DNA of 64,000 nt from SG8-41 sp963699525. Lineage in GTDB: Bacteria > Pseudomonadota > Gammaproteobacteria > Burkholderiales > SG8-41. The translations under genes were made by a program, and so were the position numbers. The DNA lies in assembly GCA_963699525.1 (NCBI GenBank), contig CAVOUI010000009.1, forward strand, positions 62,001 through 126,000. Reading direction: 5' to 3'. This document shows positions 8,779 through 17,725 of the stretch, in pieces (the first letter of the stretch is position 1; every line of letters begins with the position of its first letter). The notes beneath the pieces were generated by a model. It saw only the letters and a program-made list of their open reading frames with translations, was not told where the DNA came from and made no database searches.

Positions 8779-11700
8779 TCAGGCCTGCTGCATGATCGTG
8801 TCGAGCACGGCAAGCGGACTCTGACCGCGCGCCTCGGCGATTGCCTTGATGGCGGCGGCCTCGCCGATCTGCACCACCGCGCTTGCAATGAAGCTGCCGG
8901 GCGTGTGCGGAAAGACCGATGCGTCGCTGATGCGGACGTTGCTTGTGCCGATGACCTTGAGGTCGCCGTCGACGACGGCCAACATTTCGCCGCGCCGGCC
9001 CATGCGCGCCGTGCCGTTGGCGTGATGTCCCCAGCTGTTGGATTCAATTGCCTCGCGGAGCGCCTCATCGCTCTGAACGGCCACGCCTGGCCAGTATTCA
9101 TGGTCGACAAGGTGCGCGAAGCGCTCGGTCGCCTCGCGCGCCGCCTTGATACCCGCGACTACGGGGCGGCTATCGTCGGGATGCTCCGGGTCGTCCTCGG
9201 TATGGTAACGAAAGTTGATCTCGGGTTGACCATTGATGTCGTCCTTGCGGAGCAAAACGGTTCCGTTCTTATCACTCTTGTTCTCGTACAGGACCATCCA
9301 CGTGAGGCGGTTGGGCGCCTCGACGGTCTTCCTCGAATACCCCGTGTAGTAGCCCTGAATCGTCGCCGGAAGGCAGAATATGTACAGGTCGGGCGTGGGC
9401 AGCACCCGATCGGTTTTTTTCTGAAAACCGAAAACCACCCCGTTGCTTCCGTACACGCCCCGACCGGTCGCGACCCATTTTCCGAATTCCGGATCACCCG
9501 GGTCGGCTTCAAACCGGACGCCGCGCAACAGGGCGAAATCCCGCTTCATTTGGGAGATGACGCCGATTTCGTAGCGGTCGTGCAGGCTCTGACCGACGGG
9601 AAGGTGGATGACCGGCTTGATGCCTACCCTCTCAAGCGCGTCCTTCGGGCCGATCCCGGACCGCATGAGGATCGCGGGCGTCTCGAAAGCGCCCGCGGCA
9701 ACGATGACTTCCCGGCCCACGGGAACGGCATGTTCCCGCCCGTCCGGATCGGCGTAACGGACGCTGACTGCCTTCCCGTGTTCATCGAGGACGATTTTAC
9801 GCACCGCCGCACCGGTGCGAATTTCGAGATTGGCGGGATGTTTTGCCCGTACGTCTAATAGCCGGTCGCGTACTCCACCGGCGCGCCGGCCCCGCCGCGT
9901 GATGGTGACGGGCGTATAGACGGGCCCTTCCGTTCCCTGGGCGCGGTCATCGTTCGGGTCGTAGACGGCCACCAGCCGCCGGAGAATGTTGCCGACACCG
10001 CCGAGGCGGAAGGCGTAGCAGAATGTTGCAAGCGCGATCCGCAATAGTTGGCAGTCCCTGAAGAGGAGGCGGAACCGCCCGCGCGTCGTTTCGACATAGC
10101 CGTTGAACCCGTGGCCGCGGCGGTTGCACAGCGATGCGATGCCGAAGCACCGGCCGAGCCAGTCGAGCATTCTGAGCATAGGCCGATATTTGCAGCGCTC
10201 GACGAGCTGCAGCAGCCGTCGCATGTTCCGCGCACGCCAGAAGTCGTCGCCGGTTGCCTCAGCATAGCGGTTCCAATCGTCGTCATCGGCGCGGACCCAG
10301 ACCTGGACGTTGATCTGCGTGCTGCCGCCGATGCGCCCGGTGCCGCGCGGGTAGATAAGTCCCTTGCCGCCTTCGTGCTTCCACTTCCAGTCGCGGGCCG
10401 CGAGACCGGGATCCGAAAAATGCCGGATGCGGTAGCACGTGGAGGTGTCCGGGTCTTCCGTGGCGGACGCCAGCAGCAATGGAACGTCGACATAGCGGCT
10501 GGGCTTGTCGAGTCCCTGCTCGAGGACGAGAACCGAGAATCCATTCTCGGCTAGCCGGGCAGCGGCCGGCGCGCCGCCGGCTCCCGAGCCCACGACGATA
10601 AAATCGTATGCCACGTGGCCTTCCTGAATCGCGCTCGTGCGGATGGCGTCCGGTTGAGACAGGCCCGGCGCGTGCTCCGGGGCGCTCCCGAGGAGTTCGG
10701 CGAAATAGGCGTTGAGCATCCGGTTGCCGGGATCGAAGCGCCGCCGGGCCGCCTCGAATTCCGTGAGACGATTCCCGAATGCCCGCTGCACCTGCTCCCG
10801 CGTCAGGTGCGGCGTCTGGTTCAGAAGCGGCACGCCTCCATTCCTGCTGCAAAACACGTTGAACTCGCGCAGGAAGGGCTCCCATCCGTCCGCGTTTTCG
10901 GGGGCGATCGGATCGAGCGTCCAGACCGGGCCTTCGCGGGAATACGAGAGCAGTGAGCTCTCGTCCTTCGCGATGTGATAGCTCACGTGCGGCAAGCCCG
11001 TGCGAAAGATCGCCTCGCGCCGTTCACAAAAGTCGAAGTACTGAGGCAGGATCTCGGGAAAACTGTCTTCGGGGAACGCCCACATGCTGAACGTGAAGCG
11101 GTGCTCCTGGTCCCGCTTGTCGAAATCGACGACCTGGGCAATCGGGTTGACCTTGTCGAGCCGCAGCACATGCGCCAGATATTCGCTCAGGGCCTTGTCG
11201 AACAGGTCCTGCGCCTTGCGCCCGGCCTCCCCCGGCAACCGCCTCGCGAACTTTTCCCAGGAATGCGCTGCCTTTCCCCAGAAACGGTTCCTGATTTCGA
11301 GACGAACCGATTCCTCGTGCGCCTCCCCATCTGTCGCCGGCTTCTCGCGCATTTCGGCCACGATCCGGTCGCGATACGGGAACAGGTAGAGAAACACGGC
11401 GTTCCGGTCATTTCCCGCCTCGTCCTTGTCCAGCCATGCGTGGAAATGCTTCCTCAACTCGCGGGGAGTGAACGCTTCGCCGTCCTCCGGTCTGACTTTC
11501 TCGTGCTTCAGGGAGATGTATTCCAGTGGAAAAACGCGGTAGGTCACCTCGGTGACGATCCCGAACAGCCCGTAGCTGCAGCGCAGCGCGTCGAAGTCGC
11601 GGTCGCCTTCCTTCAGGAATTGCCGTTCTCCGTTCGGCTTGATGAGCCGCATCCCGACCGCGTCGTGGCATACCTGACCGAACTCCCCAGGGAACGAGGA

Positions 11701-12174
11701 ATCCTTCGTCGCGCCGCAGGCGGCGGCGCCCATTGTCAGAGAGCCCAGCTCGGTATTGACGCGAAACTGCAAACCCCGCACATTTTCACGCTCCACGTGG
11801 CGCAGCTCGTGAGCAACGTCGTAGAACGTCCGCCCGGCGGGAACCGTCACCGTCACCGGGTTCGCCGACCAGTCGATGCGCAGCGATTCGTTCGTTCGTT
11901 TCCCGCCTTCGTCGCACAGGCTGGTGAAGCTGGTCATGTCGACAAGCGAGCCCCAGCGCTCCGGTCCCGCGCCCGCCCGCGCCGAGATGCACGGAGTCAT
12001 GGAATGGCGCGATCCGACGGGCCGGACGGGAGCAGGAAACCGGGCGGGGTTTCTCAGGATGTCGACGATCTCGGACTCGCTCGTCGGCGTTGCGACGACG
12101 CCGTCGCGGTGCTGGATGACCTCGTGGAACCAGCTCTCGAATAGCCGTCCGTTCTCGCCGTCTTTAATACCCAT
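8779..12174 (-). CDS. Fused FAD oxidoreductase: lactone-oxidase-like domain plus GMC oxidoreductase
   Basis: A single uninterrupted frame encodes 1131 residues in two enzyme halves. Residues about 1-490 resemble the VAO/PCMH FAD family with a D-arabinono-1,4-lactone-oxidase-type C-terminal part: GSRHS near 53, MGAAACGATKDSSFPGEFG near 150, and RRRFDPGNRMLNAYF near 487-501. Residues about 522-1131 are a GMC oxidoreductase: FAD motif GSGAGG at 529-534 and the active-site region GHHANGTARMG with His at 1050-1051, followed by DASVFPHTPGS. The ATG at 12174 follows AAGGAGAG. No signal peptide is seen. Each half could oxidise an alcohol or sugar-type substrate; the true substrate is unknown. It lies 47 bases downstream of a histidine kinase gene and upstream of DUF2784. 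Confidence 0.88.
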   Translation of the reverse strand: MGIKDGENGRLFESWFHEVIQHRDGVVATPTSESEIVDILRNPARFPAPVRPVGSRHSMTPCISARAGAGPERWGSLVDMTSFTSLCDEGGKRTNESLRIDWSANPVTVTVPAGRTFYDVAHELRHVERENVRGLQFRVNTELGSLTMGAAACGATKDSSFPGEFGQVCHDAVGMRLIKPNGERQFLKEGDRDFDALRCSYGLFGIVTEVTYRVFPLEYISLKHEKVRPEDGEAFTPRELRKHFHAWLDKDEAGNDRNAVFLYLFPYRDRIVAEMREKPATDGEAHEESVRLEIRNRFWGKAAHSWEKFARRLPGEAGRKAQDLFDKALSEYLAHVLRLDKVNPIAQVVDFDKRDQEHRFTFSMWAFPEDSFPEILPQYFDFCERREAIFRTGLPHVSYHIAKDESSLLSYSREGPVWTLDPIAPENADGWEPFLREFNVFCSRNGGVPLLNQTPHLTREQVQRAFGNRLTEFEAARRRFDPGNRMLNAYFAELLGSAPEHAPGLSQPDAIRTSAIQEGHVAYDFIVVGSGAGGAPAAARLAENGFSVLVLEQGLDKPSRYVDVPLLLASATEDPDTSTCYRIRHFSDPGLAARDWKWKHEGGKGLIYPRGTGRIGGSTQINVQVWVRADDDDWNRYAEATGDDFWRARNMRRLLQLVERCKYRPMLRMLDWLGRCFGIASLCNRRGHGFNGYVETTRGRFRLLFRDCQLLRIALATFCYAFRLGGVGNILRRLVAVYDPNDDRAQGTEGPVYTPVTITRRGRRAGGVRDRLLDVRAKHPANLEIRTGAAVRKIVLDEHGKAVSVRYADPDGREHAVPVGREVIVAAGAFETPAILMRSGIGPKDALERVGIKPVIHLPVGQSLHDRYEIGVISQMKRDFALLRGVRFEADPGDPEFGKWVATGRGVYGSNGVVFGFQKKTDRVLPTPDLYIFCLPATIQGYYTGYSRKTVEAPNRLTWMVLYENKSDKNGTVLLRKDDINGQPEINFRYHTEDDPEHPDDSRPVVAGIKAAREATERFAHLVDHEYWPGVAVQSDEALREAIESNSWGHHANGTARMGRRGEMLAVVDGDLKVIGTSNVRISDASVFPHTPGSFIASAVVQIGEAAAIKAIAEARGQSPLAVLDTIMQQA

Positions 12175-12221
12175 TCAGTCTCTCCTTTACTTCGCGGAAA
12201 TCGGCCCCGGTGTTTTCGAGG

Positions 12222-13991
12222 TCAACCCGCTTGCGGCCGCTGCACGCCCAGGATGAGCTGCCGCACCACCGCACGCAGCTGCGCGGGCTTCACCGGCTTG
12301 TGCAGCAGGGGATAGCCGCTCTCCTGCGCTTCGCGCAGCCGATCCGGCGCGGTATCCCCGGTGATGACCAGCGCAGGAATGCGATGCCCGGCCAATTGAT
12401 GCAGGCGCCCGATGGCCTCAATGCCGGACGCATGTTGCCGCAGCCGGTAATCGACGATGAGCATGTCCGGCAGTCCCGAACCGGAGGCGATGCCCGTCTC
12501 GGCCTCTTCGGGCGTAGCCGTCGTGAGCACCTCGCAGCCCCAGCCTTCGAGCAGGTTGCGCATGGCCTCTAGGACGGAGCCGTCGTCGTCGAGCACCAGC
12601 ACTCGCTTGCCGTGCAGGTCCGCGCCGACAGCAGCGGCTGAGGCTGGGTGTGTTTCGCCGCGCCGGGGCGAGGCGGAGAGCGGAAGCGTGACCGAAAACC
12701 GCGAGCCGCGGCCGACGATCGAGCGCACCTCGATCTTGTGTCCGAGGAGGTCGGCGAGCCGCTTCACGATCGCGAGCCCGAGCCCCAGGCCCTTGCGCCG
12801 GTCCCGCTCAGGATTCCCGAGCTGGTGGAATTCGAGGAAGATGTCCTCGAGCGCATGGGACGGGATGCCGGGCCCGTTATCGTAGACCTCAATCCGGATC
12901 GAGCCGCCGCGCTTGCGCGCGCCCACGAGCACGCGGCCATTGACCGTGTAGCGCAACGCGTTGGACACCAGGTTGGCAAGTATCCGCTGCAGCATCGTGG
13001 TATCGCTCCGCACCACGGCGCTCGAGGATCGTACTCGAAGCCGGTTGCCGGTCACCGTGGCGACGGGCTGGTGCTCGTTGTCGACCCGCTCCAGCAGCTC
13101 CCCCAAGTCTACCGGCCCGATCTCGGGTCGCACGACGCCCGCGTCGAGCTTGGAGATGTCGAGCAGGCTGTTCAACATGGAATCAATGGCGTCGACCGCC
13201 CCGTCGATCTGCTTCAGTACCGGCGCGGCTCTTTCGTCGCGCACGCGGTCCGCGAGCGTCGCGAACAGCAGGCCAAGCGCGTGGATCGGCTGTCTCAGGT
13301 CGTGGCTCGCCGCCGCAAGGAAGCGCGTCTTCGCGGCATTCGCCTGCTCGGCGTCCCGGCGCAGGGCGACGTTCTCGAAGCTCAACTGCAGCGACTCGGT
13401 GAGCAGCCGGTGCACGTTCCGCGCTCCCACGATGTAGGCCATCGAAGCGACTGCAGCGAGCAGCGCGACGGTATTGCTGATGGTGCCGCCATGCCACACG
13501 AGTACGCCGATCAATGCGCCCATGGAGGGGCCGACCACGACCCAGAATGACGGCAGGTAGGACGCTAGGTTGACGATGGAGCCAGCGGCGACGCCCATCA
13601 GGATTACCGTCATCGTGATCAGGCTGATGGGGTGCGCCGGGTCGAGGAACAGGAAGCAGGCCACGGCCCATACGGCGCCCACCAGCGCGGACCCCGCGGC
13701 GGAGAATACCGCCCATCGCGTGATCCCCTGCACCGGCGGATTGCGGCGGAAGAAGAAGCCGATTTGAGCGAAGCGAAGCAGATTTACGACGGTCAGCGCA
13801 ACGAGCCAGCCGATCATCCATTGCTGCGGTACGATGTCCCACAGGATGTAGGCCAGAATTCCCGCAACGATGAAGAGGGTGACGATGGACGCCGGCGCCT
13901 GGCGGTAGAGATAGCGCACCAGCTCTGCCTTAACGTCGTCGCGGAAGGCGTCCGCATGGAGCGCGACGGCCGCGCCTGATGTAGTGGCCAT
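12222..13991 (-). CDS. Hybrid membrane histidine kinase with C-terminal receiver
   Basis: A 589-residue sensor kinase. Residues about 30-190 form six or so membrane helices with almost no periplasmic domain, so it may sense a membrane or intracellular signal. A HisKA domain follows with phospho-acceptor His230 in SHDLRQPIHAL, then HATPase with DNGPGIP and GLGLGLAIVKRLA, and a C-terminal receiver domain (about 465-585) with acidic DDD, acceptor Asp in LIVDYRL and Lys in LLHKPV. The ATG at 13991 follows GGGGAG at seven bases; an upstream TTG is less likely. It is divergent from a LuxR-type regulator, its probable partner, and upstream of the fused FAD oxidoreductase, a candidate target. Confidence 0.93.
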   Translation of the reverse strand: MATTSGAAVALHADAFRDDVKAELVRYLYRQAPASIVTLFIVAGILAYILWDIVPQQWMIGWLVALTVVNLLRFAQIGFFFRRNPPVQGITRWAVFSAAGSALVGAVWAVACFLFLDPAHPISLITMTVILMGVAAGSIVNLASYLPSFWVVVGPSMGALIGVLVWHGGTISNTVALLAAVASMAYIVGARNVHRLLTESLQLSFENVALRRDAEQANAAKTRFLAAASHDLRQPIHALGLLFATLADRVRDERAAPVLKQIDGAVDAIDSMLNSLLDISKLDAGVVRPEIGPVDLGELLERVDNEHQPVATVTGNRLRVRSSSAVVRSDTTMLQRILANLVSNALRYTVNGRVLVGARKRGGSIRIEVYDNGPGIPSHALEDIFLEFHQLGNPERDRRKGLGLGLAIVKRLADLLGHKIEVRSIVGRGSRFSVTLPLSASPRRGETHPASAAAVGADLHGKRVLVLDDDGSVLEAMRNLLEGWGCEVLTTATPEEAETGIASGSGLPDMLIVDYRLRQHASGIEAIGRLHQLAGHRIPALVITGDTAPDRLREAQESGYPLLHKPVKPAQLRAVVRQLILGVQRPQAG

Positions 13992-14225
13992 GTTTGAACT
14001 CCCCGACAACTGGTACCTGGCGGCAACTCCGGCAATGGGCGAAGTGCGCGCACTCGCACGGAGGACGGTGGGAGACTATGCCAGCGGCAAGACCCGTGCA
14101 ATACCACCAACGTTTGGTCCGGTACGCGGTCGGCCGGCGAGGAGGGGAGCGAGGTGTCGTATGGGCCCACGCCTCGGCGCGAAGAGCTAGAATCGGCGTA
14201 CCGACAGAAAGTCAGACAAGGCCGG

Positions 14226-14924
14226 ATGAAAATCCTCGTCGTTGACGACCATCCCATGATGGCGGATGCGCTACGGCTTGCGCTCCTTACGCTCGAGCGC
14301 GAGGCCGAGGTGGTGTGCGTGGGAGATCTTGCCGGCGCGCTTTCGGCGACGGCCGGGGATACGTTCGATCTCGCGTTGCTCGACCTCGGCTTGCCGGACT
14401 GCGCTGGACAGGATGGGCTGGCGCGGCTCCGGGAAGAGCGGCCCCACCTTCCCGTAGTCGTCGTGTCCGGGACCAGCGACGCCGAGACGATCGTCAGCGC
14501 GCTCGATCTCGGCGCGATGGGATTCATTCCGAAGACATCGTCGCGCGATGTCATTCTCAATGCCGTCCGGCTGGTCGCATCAGGCGGCGTCTTCGTCCCG
14601 GTCGAGGCCCTCAAGGCGCGTTCCAGCTTCGGAAGGACCGCGGCGAGTGAGGCTGCGACGGCGCCGCTCCCCGTGATCCGGGCGCCGGTCTCTCCGGGCA
14701 CGGCTACTTTGACCCCCGCGGAGCTCGGACTCACTCCCAGGCAAGGCGATGTACTCTCTCTCGTCCTCAAAGGGCTGCCGAACAAGCTCATAGCGCGCAA
14801 GCTGGACATCGCCGAGGGCACCGTGAAAGCGCATGTCAGCGCCGTCTTGCAGGCGCTCAACGTCAGCACGCGCACCCAGGCCCTCATCGCGGCGACGCGC
14901 CTCGGCCTGCGCCTCGAGGACTAG
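14226..14924 (+). CDS. NarL/FixJ-type response regulator with LuxR HTH
   Basis: A 232-residue two-domain regulator. The receiver domain (about 1-120) has acidic residues in VVDDHP, phospho-acceptor Asp53 in LLDLGLPD, a Ser/Thr switch in VVVSGTSD and Lys in FIPKTSS. The C-terminal LuxR-type DNA-binding domain (about 165-225) shows LTPRQGDVLSLVLKGLPNK and GTVKAHVSAVLQALNV. The linker is long and Ala/Pro rich. The start ATG is at 14226 with a weak AAGG. It is divergent from the hybrid kinase with 234 bases between, a typical arrangement for a cognate pair; the signal is unknown. Confidence 0.94.
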   Translation: MKILVVDDHPMMADALRLALLTLEREAEVVCVGDLAGALSATAGDTFDLALLDLGLPDCAGQDGLARLREERPHLPVVVVSGTSDAETIVSALDLGAMGFIPKTSSRDVILNAVRLVASGGVFVPVEALKARSSFGRTAASEAATAPLPVIRAPVSPGTATLTPAELGLTPRQGDVLSLVLKGLPNKLIARKLDIAEGTVKAHVSAVLQALNVSTRTQALIAATRLGLRLED

Positions 14925-15061
14925 AGCCGGTAGTCTCCGCGACCACGGTCATAGGCCGTCGGTCGAATTTCCTCCGCAGCACATTCCGCGCACCATGCGT
15001 CCGCGCTTGCCGGCTCGATTCACGCCGGCGCAATGCGCAGACAACTGATTGCGGAGGACAC

Positions 15062-15856
15062 ATGGACATTCTGGTGTTTTATTCTCTGGCGGGGCTGGTG
15101 GCGGGATTTCTCGCGGGGCTGCTCGGCATCGGCGGCGGCCTCGTGCTGGTGCCGGTGCTCGTGGTTCTGTTCACGATGCAGGGCTTTCCGGACTACGCGA
15201 TCATGCCGCTCGCGCTCGGAACCTCGCTCGCGACGATCATTTTCACCTCGGTCTCGAGCATGTGCGCACACCACGCGAAGGGGGCGGTCGACTGGGGAAC
15301 GCTGCGGCTCATGTCGCCCGGCATTGTCGCAGGGGCGCTCGCGTCTACCGCGCTCGCGGCGCATCTCTCGCCCTCCGGACTCAAGCTCCTGTTCGCGGTT
15401 TATGCCGGCCTGGCCGCGACACAGCTCATCTGCAACGTGCAGCCGCCGGCATCGCACCAGCTTCCCGGGCCGAGAGGGCTCATGGCCGCAGGCAGCCTGG
15501 TCGGTGGAATTTCGGTGCTCGCGGGAGTGGGCGGAGCGGTAACCTCGATCCCATTCCTGCTGTGGTGCAACGTTTCCGCGCGCACGGCGATCGGTACGGC
15601 GTCCGCGATTGCGCTTCCGGTAGCGGTTGCCGGCACGCTGGGGTACATCGCCATCGGCTGGTCGGTCGAAAACCTTCCCCGCTTCTCGCTCGGGTTCGTC
15701 CATCTGCCCGCGTTCGCCGCGATCGTCGTTGCCACCGTGCTCACGGCGCCGCTGGGCGCGCGCGCCTCGCACTGCCTTCCGGTGCCGACTCTCAAGAGGG
15801 TGCTGGCGGCGGTGCTCTACGCGATCACGTTGCGCACCCTCCTCGCGTGGGCGTGA
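15062..15856 (+). CDS. TauE/SafE family membrane transporter
   Basis: A 264-residue integral membrane protein with about eight helices in two related halves. The first half starts AGLVAGFLAGLLGIGGG and the second shows GGISVLAGVGGAVTSIPFLL, the repeated Gly-rich motifs of the TauE/SafE (sulfite exporter/sulfonate) family. Members export sulfite, sulfoacetate or related organosulfur anions, and in other cases import; substrate cannot be read from sequence. GGAGG lies seven bases before the ATG. The nearby sulfide dehydrogenase and sulfurtransferase genes make a sulfur anion a reasonable guess. Confidence 0.9.
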   Translation: MDILVFYSLAGLVAGFLAGLLGIGGGLVLVPVLVVLFTMQGFPDYAIMPLALGTSLATIIFTSVSSMCAHHAKGAVDWGTLRLMSPGIVAGALASTALAAHLSPSGLKLLFAVYAGLAATQLICNVQPPASHQLPGPRGLMAAGSLVGGISVLAGVGGAVTSIPFLLWCNVSARTAIGTASAIALPVAVAGTLGYIAIGWSVENLPRFSLGFVHLPAFAAIVVATVLTAPLGARASHCLPVPTLKRVLAAVLYAITLRTLLAWA

Positions 15857-15870
15857 TCCGCAAGTCCTAG

Positions 15871-15980
15871 GACTTTGGTCGTAGCGGGCCGATCGGCCGC
15901 ACCATCCCGTTCCGGTCGCAAGCCGCTGTAAATCAACTGCTTCACCTTCGTCCTCACGGCGATTTCGACCTTGGTCGTAG
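15871..15980. repeat. Direct repeat pair with a palindrome between
   Basis: GACTTTGGTCGTAG (15871-15884) recurs as GACCTTGGTCGTAG (15967-15980), 13 of 14 bases identical, in the gap between the TauE gene and the small membrane protein gene. Immediately after the first copy is the perfect 12-base palindrome GGCCGATCGGCC (15887-15898). These may be regulatory sites for the downstream pair, but chance is not excluded. Confidence 0.3.
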
Positions 15981-16101
15981 TGCTTCCTTCCAATTTCGCC
16001 GCGCCTCGTGGCTGCCCAGAATCGTTGCCATGAAGTTGAACGCAACTTCTTCCGCGCAGCGCCGGGGCGGTGAATCCGGAGCATTCATGAAGGAGAGAGT
16101 C

Positions 16102-16470
16102 ATGAAAGCCAGCGACAAGGGACTGAAAGTGATTCAAGGCAGCAACGGCCAGGACGGCAAGCCGATCCTGACATCGCGCGTGCATGTCATGGCGGCCGCG
16201 GTGGGACTGGCGGTGTTGCTCGTAGGCGGAGCGCGCTTTTCGCCGCAACTCGACGCGGATCGCGCGAACGACGCCGCGGCGCAGCCCAGGGCCGAAGTGC
16301 AGTTTCAGACCGAGCCGACCACGTTCGACTACTTCCTCGTTTCCCCGGAACACGATGCGGAGCGCACCGGCGCGGCCGCGGCGGACGCCGGGCCTGCAGC
16401 ATTCGTCTACTTTCCCGCGCAGTACGAGAATCAGGCCAAGGAAGAGGAAGAGCACATCCAGGCGTTCTGA
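16102..16470 (+). CDS. Small single-span membrane protein, unknown
   Basis: A 122-residue protein I do not recognise. The ATG at 16102 follows AAGGAGAGAG. A short basic N-terminus (about 1-28) precedes one hydrophobic helix (about 30-47, VMAAAVGLAVLLVGGARF). The remainder is probably periplasmic: Ala- and Asp-rich, with FDYFLVSPEHDAERTG and an acidic C-terminus (KEEEEHIQAF). It pairs with a second small membrane protein 67 bases downstream. The open frame extends 24 codons upstream without a ribosome site. Confidence 0.65.
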   Translation: MKASDKGLKVIQGSNGQDGKPILTSRVHVMAAAVGLAVLLVGGARFSPQLDADRANDAAAQPRAEVQFQTEPTTFDYFLVSPEHDAERTGAAAADAGPAAFVYFPAQYENQAKEEEEHIQAF

Positions 16471-16537
16471 GCGGTCTCGGGCAGGCAGCCCATGCTGACA
16501 CGGGATCGCAATCTTCTGAAGGTATAAGGAGGCAGGT

Positions 16538-16849
16538 ATGCAAAGCGCAGAGGAAAGACGCAGGCTCATGAGCAAGCTGGGCAGCGAGTCGATTACCCCG
16601 CTCGGAGCGATTTTGAAGTGCGCCGCGGGGATTCTTGTTCTGGCCATCATCGCAGCCGGGCCCTGGGCATTTCTGATCTCGGGCGGCCCCACGGCTTCGA
16701 ACGAGGCCCATCCGGCGTCGAAGGTCGGGGCGGCGCAGGCAGAGGGCAAACGGGTCTTCGACGAGAGACGCAGGGCTTACGAGGATGTCCGGGACAGCGG
16801 CGTGGCGAAGGCGAGCGAAGCGACGCGAACGACGTTGGCGGTTGAATAG
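16538..16849 (+). CDS. Small single-span membrane protein, unknown
   Basis: A 103-residue protein with a very good ribosome site (AAGGAGG, seven bases before the ATG). The charged N-terminus (about 1-28) precedes one membrane helix around GILVLAIIAAGPWAFLISGG, then an Ala/Glu/Arg-rich tail that looks helical. It has the same architecture as the preceding gene though no clear sequence identity, so the two may form a membrane complex. Function unknown. It converges on the sulfurtransferase gene with only seven bases between stops. Confidence 0.65.
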   Translation: MQSAEERRRLMSKLGSESITPLGAILKCAAGILVLAIIAAGPWAFLISGGPTASNEAHPASKVGAAQAEGKRVFDERRRAYEDVRDSGVAKASEATRTTLAVE

Positions 16850-16856
16850 CCTGGTG

Positions 16857-17703
16857 CTAGCCCCTCGCGACGGGTCTCGCTGGGTCGGAGCACCACTCGC
16901 TCCACGAACCGGGGTAGAGGCGGGAGCCGACGAGACCCGCGATCTCCATCGCGAGGAGGTTGTGGCAGGCGGTGACGCCGGAGCCGCAGTAGTGAACCAC
17001 GTCGGACGGAGCCACCGTGCCGAGCGCCGATGAAAACTCCCGCCGGAGCGCGGCCGGCGGCTTGAACCGGCCGTCGCTTTCGAGGTTGCTCCGGAAGAAG
17101 CGGTTCGAGGCGCCCGGTATGTGGCCGGCCACGGGATCGAGGGTTTCGTTCTCTCCGCGATACCGGTCCGGGCTTCGCGCATCGAGCAGCAGCGGCTGCG
17201 GCTTGCCGATACCCGTCGCGATCTGGGCGGTGCTGATCGTGACGTCGGTGCGAATGCGGGCATGAAAAGGCACGGGCTTGATCGCTGGTGCCTCCGACGA
17301 CACCGGCTGTCCCGACTTGACCCAGGCATCCCACCCCCCGTCGAGGACCGCAGTGGAATCATGTCCGAGCCAGCGCAGCATCCACCACATGCGCGCCGCG
17401 TAATAGCCGCCGCTCGCGTCGTACGCCACGACCTGCGACCCGTTCCCGATGCCCATTGCGCCGAAGCGCAGCGCAAGCCGATCGGGCTTCGGGAAGCGGA
17501 TGACGGCCATTGCGGCCCGTCATGGGGGCGGACAGGTCCGCGTCGAGGTGGACGAAGCGCGCGCCGGGGATGTGCGACACGCCATAGGCACGGCGGCCGG
17601 CTTCGACATCCGCGAGATCGTGGCGGCAATCACACACGAACCAGCCGGCGTCATCGAGATGTGCCGCGAGATCGGTTACGGAAACGAGGGCGGTGTGGGG
17701 CAT
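16857..17703 (-). CDS. sseA: 3-mercaptopyruvate/thiosulfate sulfurtransferase, frameshifted
   Basis: A two-domain rhodanese that moves sulfur from 3-mercaptopyruvate or thiosulfate to a thiol acceptor. The N-terminal domain starts at ATG 17703 (VSVTDLAAHLDD, CDCRHDL, GVSHIPGARFVHLDADLSAP), and the C-terminal domain ends with the active-site loop CGSGVTACHNL, whose CGSGVT form is typical of mercaptopyruvate sulfurtransferases. The two parts are in different frames; removing one base near 17490 restores HPLPE joined to PDRLALRFGAMGIG. This is more likely a sequence error than a real break, since both sides are well conserved. It is the last gene of the leftward ArsS-like operon, 22 bases after the preceding glycosyltransferase gene. 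Confidence 0.87.
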
Positions 17704-17725
17704 CCTGACTTTGAGGGATGAGGGG

